DNA from: Acidobacteriota bacterium
GTDB lineage: Bacteria > Acidobacteriota > Terriglobia > Acidiferrales > UBA7541
NCBI GenBank assembly: GCA_013289695.1
Contig: JABCZK010000028.1
Span: 1 to 59,692, forward strand
DNA: 59,692 nucleotides
Reading direction: 5' to 3'
Both the position numbers and the translations under genes were made by a program. The notes beneath the pieces were generated by a model, which was not told the origin of the DNA, made no database searches, and was given only the letters and a program-made list of their open reading frames with translations. Shown one piece after another: positions 1 to 8,593 of this stretch; the stretch's first letter is position 1; the number at the start of each line of letters is the position of its first letter.

Positions 1-654
1 CGCATCAAAACTCACAAGGGAGCCTGCCGTATAGAGCTAACTTTCGACCACTAAGGTAAACTGCTTTGATTTCAGAATTTGCTCTGACCAGTCGACTTTG
101 TCACGTCGCGTCTCCGTTTGAATTGTCATCTTAAACCGAAATCGCATGGCTCCTTTTCGAAGACTTGAATGGGTCGTCGGAGATCATTCCCGACTTAAGT
201 GTGTGACACTCAAGTCCGTGTCGGGCTTGGAGAGAAAAGTGTCACCAAATTGTCACTAAAAGTGGCACAAAACAGGCAAAAACGAAGCAAGTCCAGAAAA
301 CAGAAAGTGGCGCTATCTTGCGGCTGGAAAAGGGATTTAGTTGAATTTTCTGCAAGATAGCGAATCGGCGATTTTATTTTTCAAGACCGCCGGAGTCAAC
401 CGCTTTCCTACCCCTCCGTTTTCGATGGCTTGCTCCATCCTAAGTTACGCTGCATTTGATGACAATCCATGCCGGGCAGCGAGCGGCGCCACGCTCGCGC
501 TCACACTCACGCTCCGAACGCCGGATGAGACATGCGAAAGTTCCGGCGAGAATCGCCCATTCACACGTGCTGCAAGAATGATAAGATTCGATTGTAGAAA
601 GTCGCTGTCGCCTGCTATGCCATTGATTGGGCGGCCTGCGCGGGAGATTCCGCG
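1..654. other. non-coding leader stretch at window edge
   Basis: I see no convincing gene here. Frame 1 is open from base 1 to a TAA at 52-54 (…GACRIELTFDH), so the very edge could be the last codons of a gene lying outside, but this is too short to judge. Bases 200-275 hold several TGTCAC/GTGACA-like words close together. Bases 311-362 hold an inverted repeat, listed separately. The ORF that could start with TTG at 341 has no family features and overlaps the next gene, so I leave it out. Confidence 0.4.
311..362 (+). repeat. 11-bp inverted repeat, possible hairpin
   Basis: CGCTATCTTGC at 311-321 is repeated in inverted form as GCAAGATAGCG at 352-362, with a 30-nt loop. A T-rich run (TTTTATTTTT) follows about ten bases later. 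It could be a terminator for a gene left of the window or a protein-binding palindrome. The long loop and the displaced T-run make a classic intrinsic terminator uncertain. Confidence 0.4.
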
Positions 655-1179
655 ATGCTCCGAAGAAACTTGATTCTGGCAGTGGCCGCCATTGTTGCCT
701 TGGCTGGATTCGGTGCCGCTCCTCTGCGCGCTCAGAATTCATCGGCGCAGGGGTCGCAGCCGGCTCCAGCTAGGTCGCCCGCTTCGGCTCCCAATCCAGC
801 AGCGAAGTTTCTGCAAACCGAAGTGCCCGCCTATCACGCCGAGCCGCCCAAAGGCGCGCTTCCCGAGACGCTGGATCCAGCGCAATTCCTGGACGCGCAA
901 ACCAAAAACATCTACACGCTGGCGGCGAAAGTGAAACCGGTGCTGTATCAGGAGCCATGCTATTGCGGCTGCGACAAAGAAGTGGGACACAAGAGCCTGC
1001 TGGATTGCTTCACCGATTTACACGGCGCCCATTGCATCTTGTGCAAAAAAGAAGCGGCCTTCACCTATAGTGAAACGCAGCAGGGCAAAACCGCGGCCGA
1101 GATACGCAAAGAAATCATAGACGGAAAATGGAAAGACGTGGACCTCTCCAAGTACGACGCTCCCATCCCTTCCCACTAG
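655..1179 (+). CDS. secreted PCYCGC-motif protein
   Basis: A 174-residue protein with a signal peptide (residues 1-26, ending PLRAQ) and a Pro/Ala/Ser-rich linker to about residue 50. Residues 101-106 read PCYCGC and are followed by further cysteines at 118, 127 and 130 (HGAHCILC). This is the signature of the PCYCGC-motif family (Pfam DUF with that name), whose function is unknown. The clustered cysteines suggest metal or redox chemistry outside the cytoplasm, which is inference. The start is supported by GGGAGA upstream of ATG 655. It stands alone and faces the PilZ gene across a 280-bp gap in which I see no gene. Confidence 0.8.
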   Translation: MLRRNLILAVAAIVALAGFGAAPLRAQNSSAQGSQPAPARSPASAPNPAAKFLQTEVPAYHAEPPKGALPETLDPAQFLDAQTKNIYTLAAKVKPVLYQEPCYCGCDKEVGHKSLLDCFTDLHGAHCILCKKEAAFTYSETQQGKTAAEIRKEIIDGKWKDVDLSKYDAPIPSH

Positions 1180-1462
1180 CTCGAAACCTGCATATTCGGC
1201 CCGCTTCGACCTCTGGCGTTCCCATAAAATATGTTTGAACTACCAAGACGATCAAGGGATGTACGAGACATGAGACGGTTCGGGCGCGGCATCGAAATCG
1301 TCATGCAAAGATGACTGCGGGTCATTATCGCGGCTTCCCTTCACGACTCCTGTCTTCGATCCCCCGCCATAGCCGTGCGCGCCCGTGATACATACATCGC
1401 TGCGTCCAAAACGCGGCAACGCCATTGCTAACTTACAGGTGGCAATCTGGATAGAAGGCTGG

Positions 1463-1825
1463 CTAGCGTGACGGCTGGGCGGATGGGCGCGCGGGCCAAT
1501 CTTGCGGAGCGAAATCGACACCCCAGAAATGAGGGCTCGGTGAGAGGAATTCGACACCGATACGTGTGCCCTTTTCGGACGTGTCGCCGATATAGACCAC
1601 TCGGCATTCTTGCTCCTCTTCGGTGACTGGATTGATCAGCACGAGTTCGGCGCCGAGCGCGAGCGTTTCTTGGAGATAGAGCAGGCCACCATGCGCGTTG
1701 ATGACGATGGTCTGGCTATTCTCGCGGAATTTCTTGCCGTCGCTGTTCTTGGCCATGGCGCGCACGGGAATTCGCGTGAAGACGCGTGAACTCCGCCGGG
1801 CCGTTGTGTTTTGCGGTTCACTCAT
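1463..1825 (-). CDS. PilZ domain protein
   Basis: A 120-residue soluble protein. It opens with an Arg-rich segment (ARRSSRVFTRIPVRAMAKNS) matching the RxxxR c-di-GMP-binding start of PilZ domains. It continues with strands including NAHGGLLYL (the D/NxSxxG-like position) and GTRIGVEFLSPSPHFWGVDF at the end of the barrel. PilZ proteins bind cyclic di-GMP and modulate motility, secretion or polysaccharide synthesis. The canonical second motif D/NxSxxG reads NAHGG here, so ligand binding should not be assumed. No target gene is adjacent. It is transcribed away from the M20 peptidase. Confidence 0.8.
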   Translation of the reverse strand: MSEPQNTTARRSSRVFTRIPVRAMAKNSDGKKFRENSQTIVINAHGGLLYLQETLALGAELVLINPVTEEEQECRVVYIGDTSEKGTRIGVEFLSPSPHFWGVDFAPQDWPARPSAQPSR

Positions 1826-2043
1826 GGTTATCTGGTATCCTGCATCTGGCCAGGGACTGAGTCAACCGTGCGCACCTGGAAAGTTTCCAAAAACGCAGCC
1901 CGCAAAAAGCTTGCTGAAATCGCACAAGGTTCCGTAGAATCGCAAATCTTGTTTGGCGGCACAGGAGTGATGCGCATTCATGCCGCGCCGCGGAATTCGC
2001 CGGCGCGGGCGTTACCATCTTATCGTTTGGGGGCCCCCTGGCA

Positions 2044-3408
2044 ATGAACCTTATCGAGCACATCGAATCTAGGCGCGATGAACATCTGAACGAACTGAAG
2101 GAGTTTCTCCGCATTCCCAGCGTGAGTACCAAGAGCGAACATAAACCCGATATCGAGCGCGCGGCCCACTGGGTGGCTGAAAAATTGCGTGCCGCGGGCC
2201 TGGAAAACGTGGAGATCACGCCGACCAAAATGCATCCTCTGGTCTACGGCGAATCTCTGCACGCGCCCGGAAAACCCACCATTCTGTTTTACGGCCACTA
2301 CGACGTGCAGCCGGCCGAGCCGCTGGATCTTTGGACTTCTCCAGCCTTCGAACCCACCGTCCGCGACGGCAAGCTTTTCGGCCGTGGCACCGCCGACGAT
2401 AAGGGCCAGGTCCACATTCATATGAAGGCCCTCGAAGCGCTGAAAAACCAGACGGGCAAATTGCCGTTGAACGTCAAGGTGATGATTGAAGGCGAAGAAG
2501 AAGTCGGCAGCGTCAGCCTGTGGGATTTTGTGCAGCGCAATCGCGAGCGGCTGAAGGCCGACGCGCTGGTTGTTTCAGATACCTCGATGCTCGCCAAGGG
2601 CGTGCCCTCCATCACTTACGGATTGCGCGGCCTGAATTATTACCAGGTGGCGATCTCCGGCCCAACGCAGGATTTGCATTCCGGAGTTTTCGGTGGCGCG
2701 GTGCCCAATCCCATTACGATTCTCGCCGAAATGATCGCCAAGCTTCACGACAAAAATTTTCGCGTAGCGATTCCGGGCTTTTACGACGATGTCACACCTT
2801 TGTCTCGCCAGGAACGCAAAGCGCTCAATTCCCTCCCGTGGAAAGAAAAGGAATTTCGCAAAACGGTGGGAGCTCCCGCGCTCGACGGCGAAAAAGGATT
2901 TACGATTGTCGAGCGGCTCTGGATTCGGCCCACGCTCGAACTCAACGGCATTTGGGGCGGCTATCTTGGCGAAGGCGCGAAAACCGTAATTCCCGCGAAG
3001 GCGCACGCGAAACTTTCCACGCGCCTGGTTCCGAATCAGGATCCCGCGAAAATCGCGAAGCTCGTTGAGCGGCACATCCGCAAATTGCTTCCCAAGTCCG
3101 TCACTTGCAAATTCGAGGTTCTCAGCACCGGCAAGCCGTGGGTCGCTCCGTACACGCATCCGATTTTTCAGACGGCGATTCACGCGCTCGAGTCCGGGTT
3201 CGGCAAGAAAGCTGTGTTCATCCGCGAGGGCGGCTCCATTCCGTTCGTCACGCAGATGCACGACACCTTCAAAGTTCCTTGCGTGCTGCTGGGCTTCGGA
3301 TTACCGGACGAAAATGCTCACGCCCCCGACGAACACATCGCGCTGGAAAATTATTTCGGCGGCATTAAGGCTGTCGCGCTCTTCTACCAGCAGCTTGCCG
3401 CGCAGTAA
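2044..3408 (+). CDS. M20 family dipeptidase
   Basis: A 454-residue cytosolic zinc peptidase of the M20 dipeptidase (CNDP/PepV-like) group. Metal-binding motifs are in order: FYGHYDVQP with H85 and D87, GRGTADDKG with D118/D119, and the catalytic plus metal EGEEEVGS segment around residues 149-155. The lid/dimerisation domain occupies about residues 190-350. A C-terminal REGGSIPF stretch and HAPDEHI supply the last zinc ligand. Length is normal for the family. ATG 2044 gives a typical N-terminus (VxxLxEFLRIPSVS). A hairpin with a T6 run directly downstream suggests a single-gene transcript. Confidence 0.93.
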   Translation: MNLIEHIESRRDEHLNELKEFLRIPSVSTKSEHKPDIERAAHWVAEKLRAAGLENVEITPTKMHPLVYGESLHAPGKPTILFYGHYDVQPAEPLDLWTSPAFEPTVRDGKLFGRGTADDKGQVHIHMKALEALKNQTGKLPLNVKVMIEGEEEVGSVSLWDFVQRNRERLKADALVVSDTSMLAKGVPSITYGLRGLNYYQVAISGPTQDLHSGVFGGAVPNPITILAEMIAKLHDKNFRVAIPGFYDDVTPLSRQERKALNSLPWKEKEFRKTVGAPALDGEKGFTIVERLWIRPTLELNGIWGGYLGEGAKTVIPAKAHAKLSTRLVPNQDPAKIAKLVERHIRKLLPKSVTCKFEVLSTGKPWVAPYTHPIFQTAIHALESGFGKKAVFIREGGSIPFVTQMHDTFKVPCVLLGFGLPDENAHAPDEHIALENYFGGIKAVALFYQQLAAQ

Positions 3409-3440
3409 ATTTCCCGTCGAAAAATGGCGCGCTCTGGAAA

Positions 3441-3463
3441 GGCCCGTTTTATCGGGCTTTTTT
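3441..3463 (+). terminator. Rho-independent terminator after M20 peptidase
   Basis: GCCCG (3442-3446), a six-base loop, CGGGC (3453-3457), then TTTTTT. It sits 33 bases after the dipeptidase stop and before the promoter of the HU gene, separating the two transcripts. Confidence 0.75.
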
Positions 3464-3474
3464 GAAGGTTTGAC

Positions 3475-3503
3475 TTGCGTTCGGCCGCTACTGCCGCTAT
3501 AGT
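3475..3503 (+). promoter_or_regulatory. sigma70-type promoter for the HU gene
   Basis: TTGCGT at 3475-3480 and TATAGT at 3498-3503 are separated by exactly 17 bases. This lies immediately downstream of the terminator of the previous gene and about 65 bases upstream of the HU start codon. Assigned by consensus match only. Confidence 0.5.
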
Positions 3504-3567
3504 CCCCAAGGCGTCCTGCAGCGCAGGCTCGCCAGGCAATTTAAACTGAGGAGGAAAACGCAACTCG

Positions 3568-3870
3568 ATGGCAAATCCGCTGAGCAAGTCCAAGATTATT
3601 GCGCACATCACTGAAAAGGTAAGCACCCCGGAGAAGCCCATTTCCAAGAAGCAGACCGTGGCTTTCTTCGACGAATTGTTCAAGTTGGCTGTAAAAGAGG
3701 CCAAGAGCGCGGGCAAGTTCGTGATTCCCGGCATCGGCCGCGCCGTCAAGGCGCATCGCAAGGCGCGTCTGGGCCGCAATCCAGCCACAGGCGAAACCAT
3801 CAAGATCAAGGCCAAGACCGTTGTGCGTTTGCGCGCAGCGAAGGCATTCAAAGACGCCGTCCTGAAGTAG
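3568..3870 (+). CDS. HU/IHF family DNA-binding protein
   Basis: A 100-residue basic nucleoid protein. The N-terminal helices (SKSKIIAHITEKV … AVAFFDELFKLAVKEA) form the dimer body. The sequence GKFVIPGIGRAVKAHRKARLGRNPATGETI is the beta-arm signature, with the conserved NPxTGE that carries the intercalating proline. It is slightly longer than classical 90-residue HU, with a small insertion after helix 1 (STPEKPISK). GAGGAGG lies upstream of ATG 3568. The gene has its own promoter and a strong terminator, as expected for an abundant protein. Whether it behaves as HU or as a more specialised homologue cannot be told from sequence. Confidence 0.92.
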   Translation: MANPLSKSKIIAHITEKVSTPEKPISKKQTVAFFDELFKLAVKEAKSAGKFVIPGIGRAVKAHRKARLGRNPATGETIKIKAKTVVRLRAAKAFKDAVLK

Positions 3871-3896
3871 TCCTTCCGGCGCAGGGATTGACGACG

Positions 3897-3955
3897 AACC
3901 CCCAGGCATGCCCGCTCCGGACAACGGATCGGAGGCTTGGGGGTTTTGTCTTTTC
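3897..3955 (+). terminator. terminator after HU gene
   Basis: AACCCCCAGGC (3897-3907) pairs with GCTTGGGGGTT (3935-3945), with one mismatch, and is followed by a T-rich tail TTTTGTCTTTTC. It lies 27 bases past the HU stop codon. Confidence 0.8.
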
Positions 3956-4031
3956 ATCCTGCCCCGCGATGCGGGATAAACTGTCTGGTTCCTTAAACAT
4001 GCGATAAATCACAGCGGCATTCGAGGAGCAC

Positions 4032-4859
4032 ATGACCTCGCAGTATTGGGACGCGGGTCAGGCCCACGCGTACCACGAGTTTCAGTACCACTTTCCCGAA
4101 AAGACTCTCGCCGGTAAGCCCGTCATCGTCGCCGGCGGCGCTGGCGGCTTGGGTGCCGCCACCGTCGCGCTCCTCGCGCGAGAAGGCGCCCACTTGGTCG
4201 TGGGCTACCGCGCCAATCGTGAACGCGCCGAAGCCCTGCGCCACGCGATGCAATCCAGCTTCGGCTGCACCCTCGCTCTGGTTGCCGGCGATATCGCTTC
4301 CGCTGAAGTCCGCGAGGCCTATCTCGCCGCCGCACAGAAATTTGCCGCGCCACTCGCGGGCGCGGCGATCTTTGCAGGCAACCCCGCGCGCGTGGCCTTT
4401 GAAAATCTGAATCGTGAAACTCTCGTCGCCTCGCTGGAATCCAACTACGTGGGGCCAATTCTCCTGGCAAAAGAGCTTGGCACGGCGATGGAGGGCAGCG
4501 CGGTCGGCGGCAGTGTCGTACTGCTCGCCACCATGCAAGCACTCGCTGTGTTTCCATCCAGCCTGAACTACGCTGCGCCAAAAGCAGCGCTGGTCCACGC
4601 CGCGCGCATCCTCGCGCAGCAATGGGATCATGTGCGCGTGAACGTTGTCGCTCCCGGAGCCACCACCGTCGGCATGGCCACAGCCAGCGTGCAATCGGGA
4701 AAATATGACCGGCACGTTGCCAGCGGCGCCGTGTCTCGCTTCGGCCGCCCGGAAGATGTCGCCCGCGCCGTGCGTTTTTTTCTTGAGCCGGACAATTACA
4801 TTACCGGCCAGGCGATTGCCGTTGATGGCGGGCTTACCTTGCGCCGCGATCGTCCGTAG
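4032..4859 (+). CDS. SDR family oxidoreductase
   Basis: A 275-residue short-chain dehydrogenase/reductase with a Rossmann fold. The nucleotide-binding glycine motif is VAGGAGGLGAA at about 33-43. Tyr180 and Lys184 form the YxxxK pair (NYAAPKAAL). The C-terminus is typical (RFGRPEDVARAV … ITGQAIAVDGG). The position 13 before the tyrosine, normally the catalytic serine, is threonine (LLATMQ, T167), so activity may differ from a classical SDR. An N-terminal extension of about 25 residues precedes the first strand. The ribosome site GAGGAG precedes ATG 4032. pncB follows 23 bases later in the same direction, so the two are probably cotranscribed, but the substrate is unknown. Confidence 0.85.
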   Translation: MTSQYWDAGQAHAYHEFQYHFPEKTLAGKPVIVAGGAGGLGAATVALLAREGAHLVVGYRANRERAEALRHAMQSSFGCTLALVAGDIASAEVREAYLAAAQKFAAPLAGAAIFAGNPARVAFENLNRETLVASLESNYVGPILLAKELGTAMEGSAVGGSVVLLATMQALAVFPSSLNYAAPKAALVHAARILAQQWDHVRVNVVAPGATTVGMATASVQSGKYDRHVASGAVSRFGRPEDVARAVRFFLEPDNYITGQAIAVDGGLTLRRDRP

Positions 4860-4882
4860 CCGCTGCATCCTGGAAAAGGAAA

Positions 4883-6235
4883 ATGTTCGAACACTCGGGC
4901 CTCTTAACCGATCTGTACGAGCTGACGATGGCTGCGGGCTATCTGCAGACCCGCTTCGAAGCGCGCGCCACGTTTGAACTTTTCGTCCGCCATCTTCCAC
5001 CGCATCGAAATTATTTGGTCGCCGCAGGCCTCGAACAGGCGCTCGATTTTCTCGAGAACGTGCACTTCTCGGCGAAGGAAATTGATTACCTCCGGAAGCA
5101 TCCCGTATTCCGCAATATCCGCGGCGAATTTTTCGATTACCTAGCGAAATTTCGCTTCACTGGAGACGTCTGGGCCATGCCCGAAGGCTCGCTGGTATTT
5201 CCCGGCGAGCCGATGTTGCGCGTCGTCGCGCCCATCGTCGAAGGGCAGATCATGGAGACGTATTTTCTCTCGACCCTCAGCTACCAGACCATGATCGCCA
5301 GCAAAGCCGCGCGCGTCGTTACCGCCGCCCAAGGCCGCCAAGTCGTGGACTTCGGCGCCCGCCGCGCTCATGGCAGCCAGGCCAGTCTGCTCGCCGCGCG
5401 CGCCGCTGCGATCGGCGGTTGCCAGGGCACATCCAACGTGCTGGCAGGCCAGCAATTCGGCATGGAAACCTATGGCACGCAAGCGCACTCCTGGGTGATG
5501 GCGCACGAAGACGAGACCGAAGCCTTCGCGCAATTCCTGGACGCGTTCCCTGCACACGCCGTGCTGCTGCTTGATACTTACGACGTGCGCACCGCCGCGA
5601 AACGAATCATCTCCATGAATCGCAAACCGGCTGGCGTGCGGCTCGATAGCGGCGATCTGGCGAAAGACAGCCAGTGGGTGCGCCGCGAACTGGATCGTAT
5701 CGGATGGAAAGATGTGAAAATTTTCGCGTCGGGCGATCTCGATGAAACGCGCATCGCCGCGCTGATCGCAAAACACGCAGCGATTGACGCGTTCGGCGTC
5801 GGCACCGCGCTTGCGACGCCGGGTGATGCTCCGCATCTGAATTTGATTTACAAGTTGGTCGAAGTAGAGCGTGGCGGCATCATTCGCGAAGCCGCAAAAC
5901 TCAGCGCCGCGAAAGTCACCTATCCCGGACGCAAACAGGTGTTCCGGTACTCCGCGCCGTCCGGCGAATATCGGCATGACCGAATCGCTCTGGAGGGCGA
6001 GCCTGCCGATGCCGGTGAGCCGATGCTCGTGGAAGTAATGCGTGGCGGTCGCCGCGTCGCGCCAGCGCAGCCCGTCGCTGATTTGCGCGCGCGTTGCCTG
6101 GCAGGCCTGGCGCGGCTTCCGAAAACTTATCGCCAAATCAATCGCGCCGCGGTGTACCCAGTGCGTTACACCAAGCGCCTCGAAGCCCTGCTCGAAAAGC
6201 TTCGCCGCCGCATCCGTCGCTCCGCGCTAAAATAG
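4883..6235 (+). CDS. pncB: nicotinate phosphoribosyltransferase
   Basis: A 450-residue enzyme that converts nicotinate and PRPP to nicotinate mononucleotide in the NAD salvage (Preiss-Handler) pathway. Family features are the start GLLTDLYELTMAAGY, FVRHLPPHRNYLVAAGLEQAL, the central GARRAHG segment, SWVMAHEDETEAF, and the phosphate-binding VRLDSGDL, FASGDLDE and FGVGTALATP strands of the alpha/beta barrel. Length fits the family. AAAAGGA lies just upstream of ATG 4883. The gene follows an SDR closely; no other NAD biosynthesis gene is present in the window. Confidence 0.93.
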   Translation: MFEHSGLLTDLYELTMAAGYLQTRFEARATFELFVRHLPPHRNYLVAAGLEQALDFLENVHFSAKEIDYLRKHPVFRNIRGEFFDYLAKFRFTGDVWAMPEGSLVFPGEPMLRVVAPIVEGQIMETYFLSTLSYQTMIASKAARVVTAAQGRQVVDFGARRAHGSQASLLAARAAAIGGCQGTSNVLAGQQFGMETYGTQAHSWVMAHEDETEAFAQFLDAFPAHAVLLLDTYDVRTAAKRIISMNRKPAGVRLDSGDLAKDSQWVRRELDRIGWKDVKIFASGDLDETRIAALIAKHAAIDAFGVGTALATPGDAPHLNLIYKLVEVERGGIIREAAKLSAAKVTYPGRKQVFRYSAPSGEYRHDRIALEGEPADAGEPMLVEVMRGGRRVAPAQPVADLRARCLAGLARLPKTYRQINRAAVYPVRYTKRLEALLEKLRRRIRRSALK

Positions 6236-6312
6236 CGGACAGACAAGCTCGTGCACACGCGTCGTCCTAGCGGTACGATGCAATTGCATTTCAGAACTAC
6301 ACTCGGTGAAAA

Positions 6313-6795
6313 ATGCCATCGGATCACCAGGAACAAGCTTGGGCGCTGCTGCAGGAAGCGTATCGCGCGCAGATGGAGGGCGATTATGCCCAGGCTGTCG
6401 CACTATACAAAAAGTCTCTCGAGCTCTTCCCTACCGCCGAAGCGCACACGTTTCTAGGCTGGACCTACCATTTCCAGGGGAAAATCGAAGACGCGATTGC
6501 GGAATGTAAACGGGCCATCGAAGTGGATCCAGAATTCGGCAATCCCTACAACGACATCGGCTCGTACCTGATCCAGCTGCAAAAATATGATGAGGCCATC
6601 CCGTGGCTGGAACGCGCCGTCGCTGCCTCGCGCTACGAGCCGCGCCATTTCCCGCATTTCAATCTGGGCCGCGCCTACGCCGCGAAGGGCATGCTCACCC
6701 GCGCGCGCGAATGTTTCAACGAATCGCTGCGCATCGAACCGCGCTACACCCTGGCGCGCCAAGCCGTGGAAAATCTCCGGCGCATGGTGAACTAG
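6313..6795 (+). CDS. tetratricopeptide repeat protein
   Basis: A 160-residue soluble protein built almost entirely of TPR helices. The units start near EQAWALLQEAYRAQMEGDYA, AEAHTFLGWTYHFQGKIEDA, GNPYNDIGSYLIQLQKYDEA, and PHFNLGRAYAAKGMLTRARE followed by IEPRYTLAR. There is no signal peptide or catalytic motif, so it is a protein-protein interaction scaffold of unknown partner. Its TAG stop overlaps the stop of the convergent transporter gene (they share the bases CTAG at 6792-6795). Confidence 0.85.
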   Translation: MPSDHQEQAWALLQEAYRAQMEGDYAQAVALYKKSLELFPTAEAHTFLGWTYHFQGKIEDAIAECKRAIEVDPEFGNPYNDIGSYLIQLQKYDEAIPWLERAVAASRYEPRHFPHFNLGRAYAAKGMLTRARECFNESLRIEPRYTLARQAVENLRRMVN

Positions 6796-8075
6796 GTCGC
6801 GTCAGCCGCAATTCTTCCCGGCTGGAATATCTTGTCGTAGAGCCAGGTGAGCCCCGCAGTAACCACGCCGATGGCTGCAATCACCCACCACATCTGCTGC
6901 GGCTGGTGCAGCACTTCTCCGAAATGATGAATCAGGTAGCCGCCCAGCCACCCCGCAATAAAATATCCAATCGCTACCGGAAGGAACGCATATCCCATGT
7001 ACAGGCCTTGCTGCCCGGGCGGTGCTAGCCGCGAGATGTATTCGTAGTAGCGCGAAGCTTGCGTGATTTCACCGATGGCCACGCCCACCAGAGTCGCTAC
7101 CAGCATCGGCACGGTCGGATGAATCGCCAAAAGAATCCAGGAAAGGCCGGTGATCAGAAATCCCAGCGCCATCGCGCGAACCGCCGGCATTTTTCTCGTC
7201 AGATAGGCCGCGAGTATCTGGAAACAAATCACCACAATGGGATCCACCGAAAGCAACAGGTCCACGTCCGCTTTCGGATTCACGTATCCGCGAATGAAGA
7301 GCGGCGCAGAAATATATTGTTGCCAAAAAACGATGTAGAAGCCGGAAGAGATCGCCAGGAACAGCACGAACCTAAAATTGGCTAGAACCACGAACATATT
7401 TGAAAGCGCGGTCCATACGCTCGCGACCTTCAGCTCCCCGGAACGCCCGGGCTCGCGATAAAAAAATAGCGTCGTCCAGAACATCAGAAACACCCATAGC
7501 GCCGAGACTCGAAATACGTTTTCTATGCCCCATCCCAGTTGCTTGCGCACCAGCCAGGCCACGATTGGACCCAGCGCTCCGCCGATATTCACCAGTGTGT
7601 AGTAAATCGAATATCCGAGTGACCGCACGTTCTCGTTTGAGGCGCGCGCTGTCGTTCCCGCCACGCATGGCTTCACCACGCCGGGGCCGAGTGCGGGAAT
7701 CATCAGGATGGCCAGCACCAGCCATTTGTCGCCCAAGGATTGGCGCAGCGATTCCATCCAGGGAGCGGAAAGCGAGCCAAGCAGGAAATACCCGACCGTC
7801 ATCACGAGGTACGCAAACATCAGCGCGCGGCGAAATCCAAATCGGTCCGCGAGCGTGCCGCCCAGTATGGGCAGGAACCATACGACCAGGCCGAATGTTC
7901 CTACTAGCCAGCCCGTCAATTCGCTCGAGAAATGCAGCTGCTCTTTCAGGTAGATGGCGAGAACGGCGGTCGTCCCGTAATACGCCACCCGCTCGAAAAT
8001 TTCCGTGAAATTCGCCACCCAGAACGCCGGCTCAAACCCCGTGCGAATTTCTGCAAAGCGCTGTGAAAAACTCAA
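6792..8075 (-). CDS. POT-like MFS peptide transporter
   Basis: A 427-residue membrane protein with about 12 hydrophobic segments. The first helix carries EIFERVAYYG, the ExxER-F/Y-YG signature of the proton-dependent oligopeptide transporter (POT/PTR2) group. It is followed by the MFS loop GGTLADRFGFRRAL. I place the start at TTG 8075: it is preceded by AAGGGAGG at ideal spacing, and the protein then begins LSFSQRFAEIRTGFEPAFW. An upstream extension of 91 codons is open but Arg/Trp-rich and unlike the family. Substrate (di- or tripeptides) is inferred from the family only. Confidence 0.85.
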   Translation of the reverse strand: MSFSQRFAEIRTGFEPAFWVANFTEIFERVAYYGTTAVLAIYLKEQLHFSSELTGWLVGTFGLVVWFLPILGGTLADRFGFRRALMFAYLVMTVGYFLLGSLSAPWMESLRQSLGDKWLVLAILMIPALGPGVVKPCVAGTTARASNENVRSLGYSIYYTLVNIGGALGPIVAWLVRKQLGWGIENVFRVSALWVFLMFWTTLFFYREPGRSGELKVASVWTALSNMFVVLANFRFVLFLAISSGFYIVFWQQYISAPLFIRGYVNPKADVDLLLSVDPIVVICFQILAAYLTRKMPAVRAMALGFLITGLSWILLAIHPTVPMLVATLVGVAIGEITQASRYYEYISRLAPPGQQGLYMGYAFLPVAIGYFIAGWLGGYLIHHFGEVLHQPQQMWWVIAAIGVVTAGLTWLYDKIFQPGRIAADAT

Positions 8076-8170
8076 CGTGCCTCCCTTGGCTGCGCGCGCT
8101 GGCAAGCGCTCGCGTGTGGCAGTGGCCAAATTGTAGCGGAAGCAACGCCACCGTGAACAGTGGGTTAGTC

Positions 8171-8467
8171 TTACGAATGCTGATCTGCCCCAACTATTTT
8201 GTGTCCAGAGCGAGCTTCGTGGACGAGTTTCCTGCGCAACGCTCGGTGAAGCCTGCGCAGGTCCTGAAATCGGGCGTGGGAAATGAGTTCTTCTGCTCGC
8301 AGCAGGTCCTCCTCCGTTCCACCAACTAGCTGATACATTGCGACCCATGCGTCTCTGGACGCTTGGTCACAAGAAATCCATGCCTCCGCATACGCCTCGC
8401 CGAGTTCTCGAGCGATGGCCTCACACTCGTGACAGGATGCGCGATTGTTCATCGTAGCCGCGACCAT
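8171..8467 (-). CDS. small conserved-looking CxxC protein, unknown function
   Basis: A 98-residue soluble protein starting MVAATMNNRASCHECEAIARELGEAYAEAW. The CHEC motif near the N-terminus and a helix-rich remainder with RLHRALRRKL suggest a small helical protein, possibly with a single metal- or redox-active CxxC. I do not recognise a named family. Codon use is like its neighbours and it fills the gap between the transporter and tdh. An internal ATG at 8452 is an alternative start. Confidence 0.5.
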   Translation of the reverse strand: MVAATMNNRASCHECEAIARELGEAYAEAWISCDQASRDAWVAMYQLVGGTEEDLLRAEELISHARFQDLRRLHRALRRKLVHEARSGHKIVGADQHS

Positions 8468-8593
8468 TATTCCATCGTGCCAGACTGGTGTTCAAATTGA
8501 ACCGCTGCCCGCTTGCGCCCCCGATTTTTGCTTCCGCGAAGCGTGTGCTAAAATCGCGAGTTTGGCGGACTGCTGCACTTCCGCCTGTACACA

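Noticed and set aside
341..673. 110-residue plus-strand frame before the PCYCGC gene
   Set aside because: TTG start, no family features, and it overlaps a gene with a clear signal peptide and ribosome site.
3993..5000. 335-residue minus-strand frame opposite the SDR gene
   Set aside because: Antisense shadow; His/Arg/Gly-rich composition and no domain.
5141..6136. 331-residue minus-strand frame opposite pncB
   Set aside because: Antisense shadow with no motifs; pncB has all family motifs on the plus strand.
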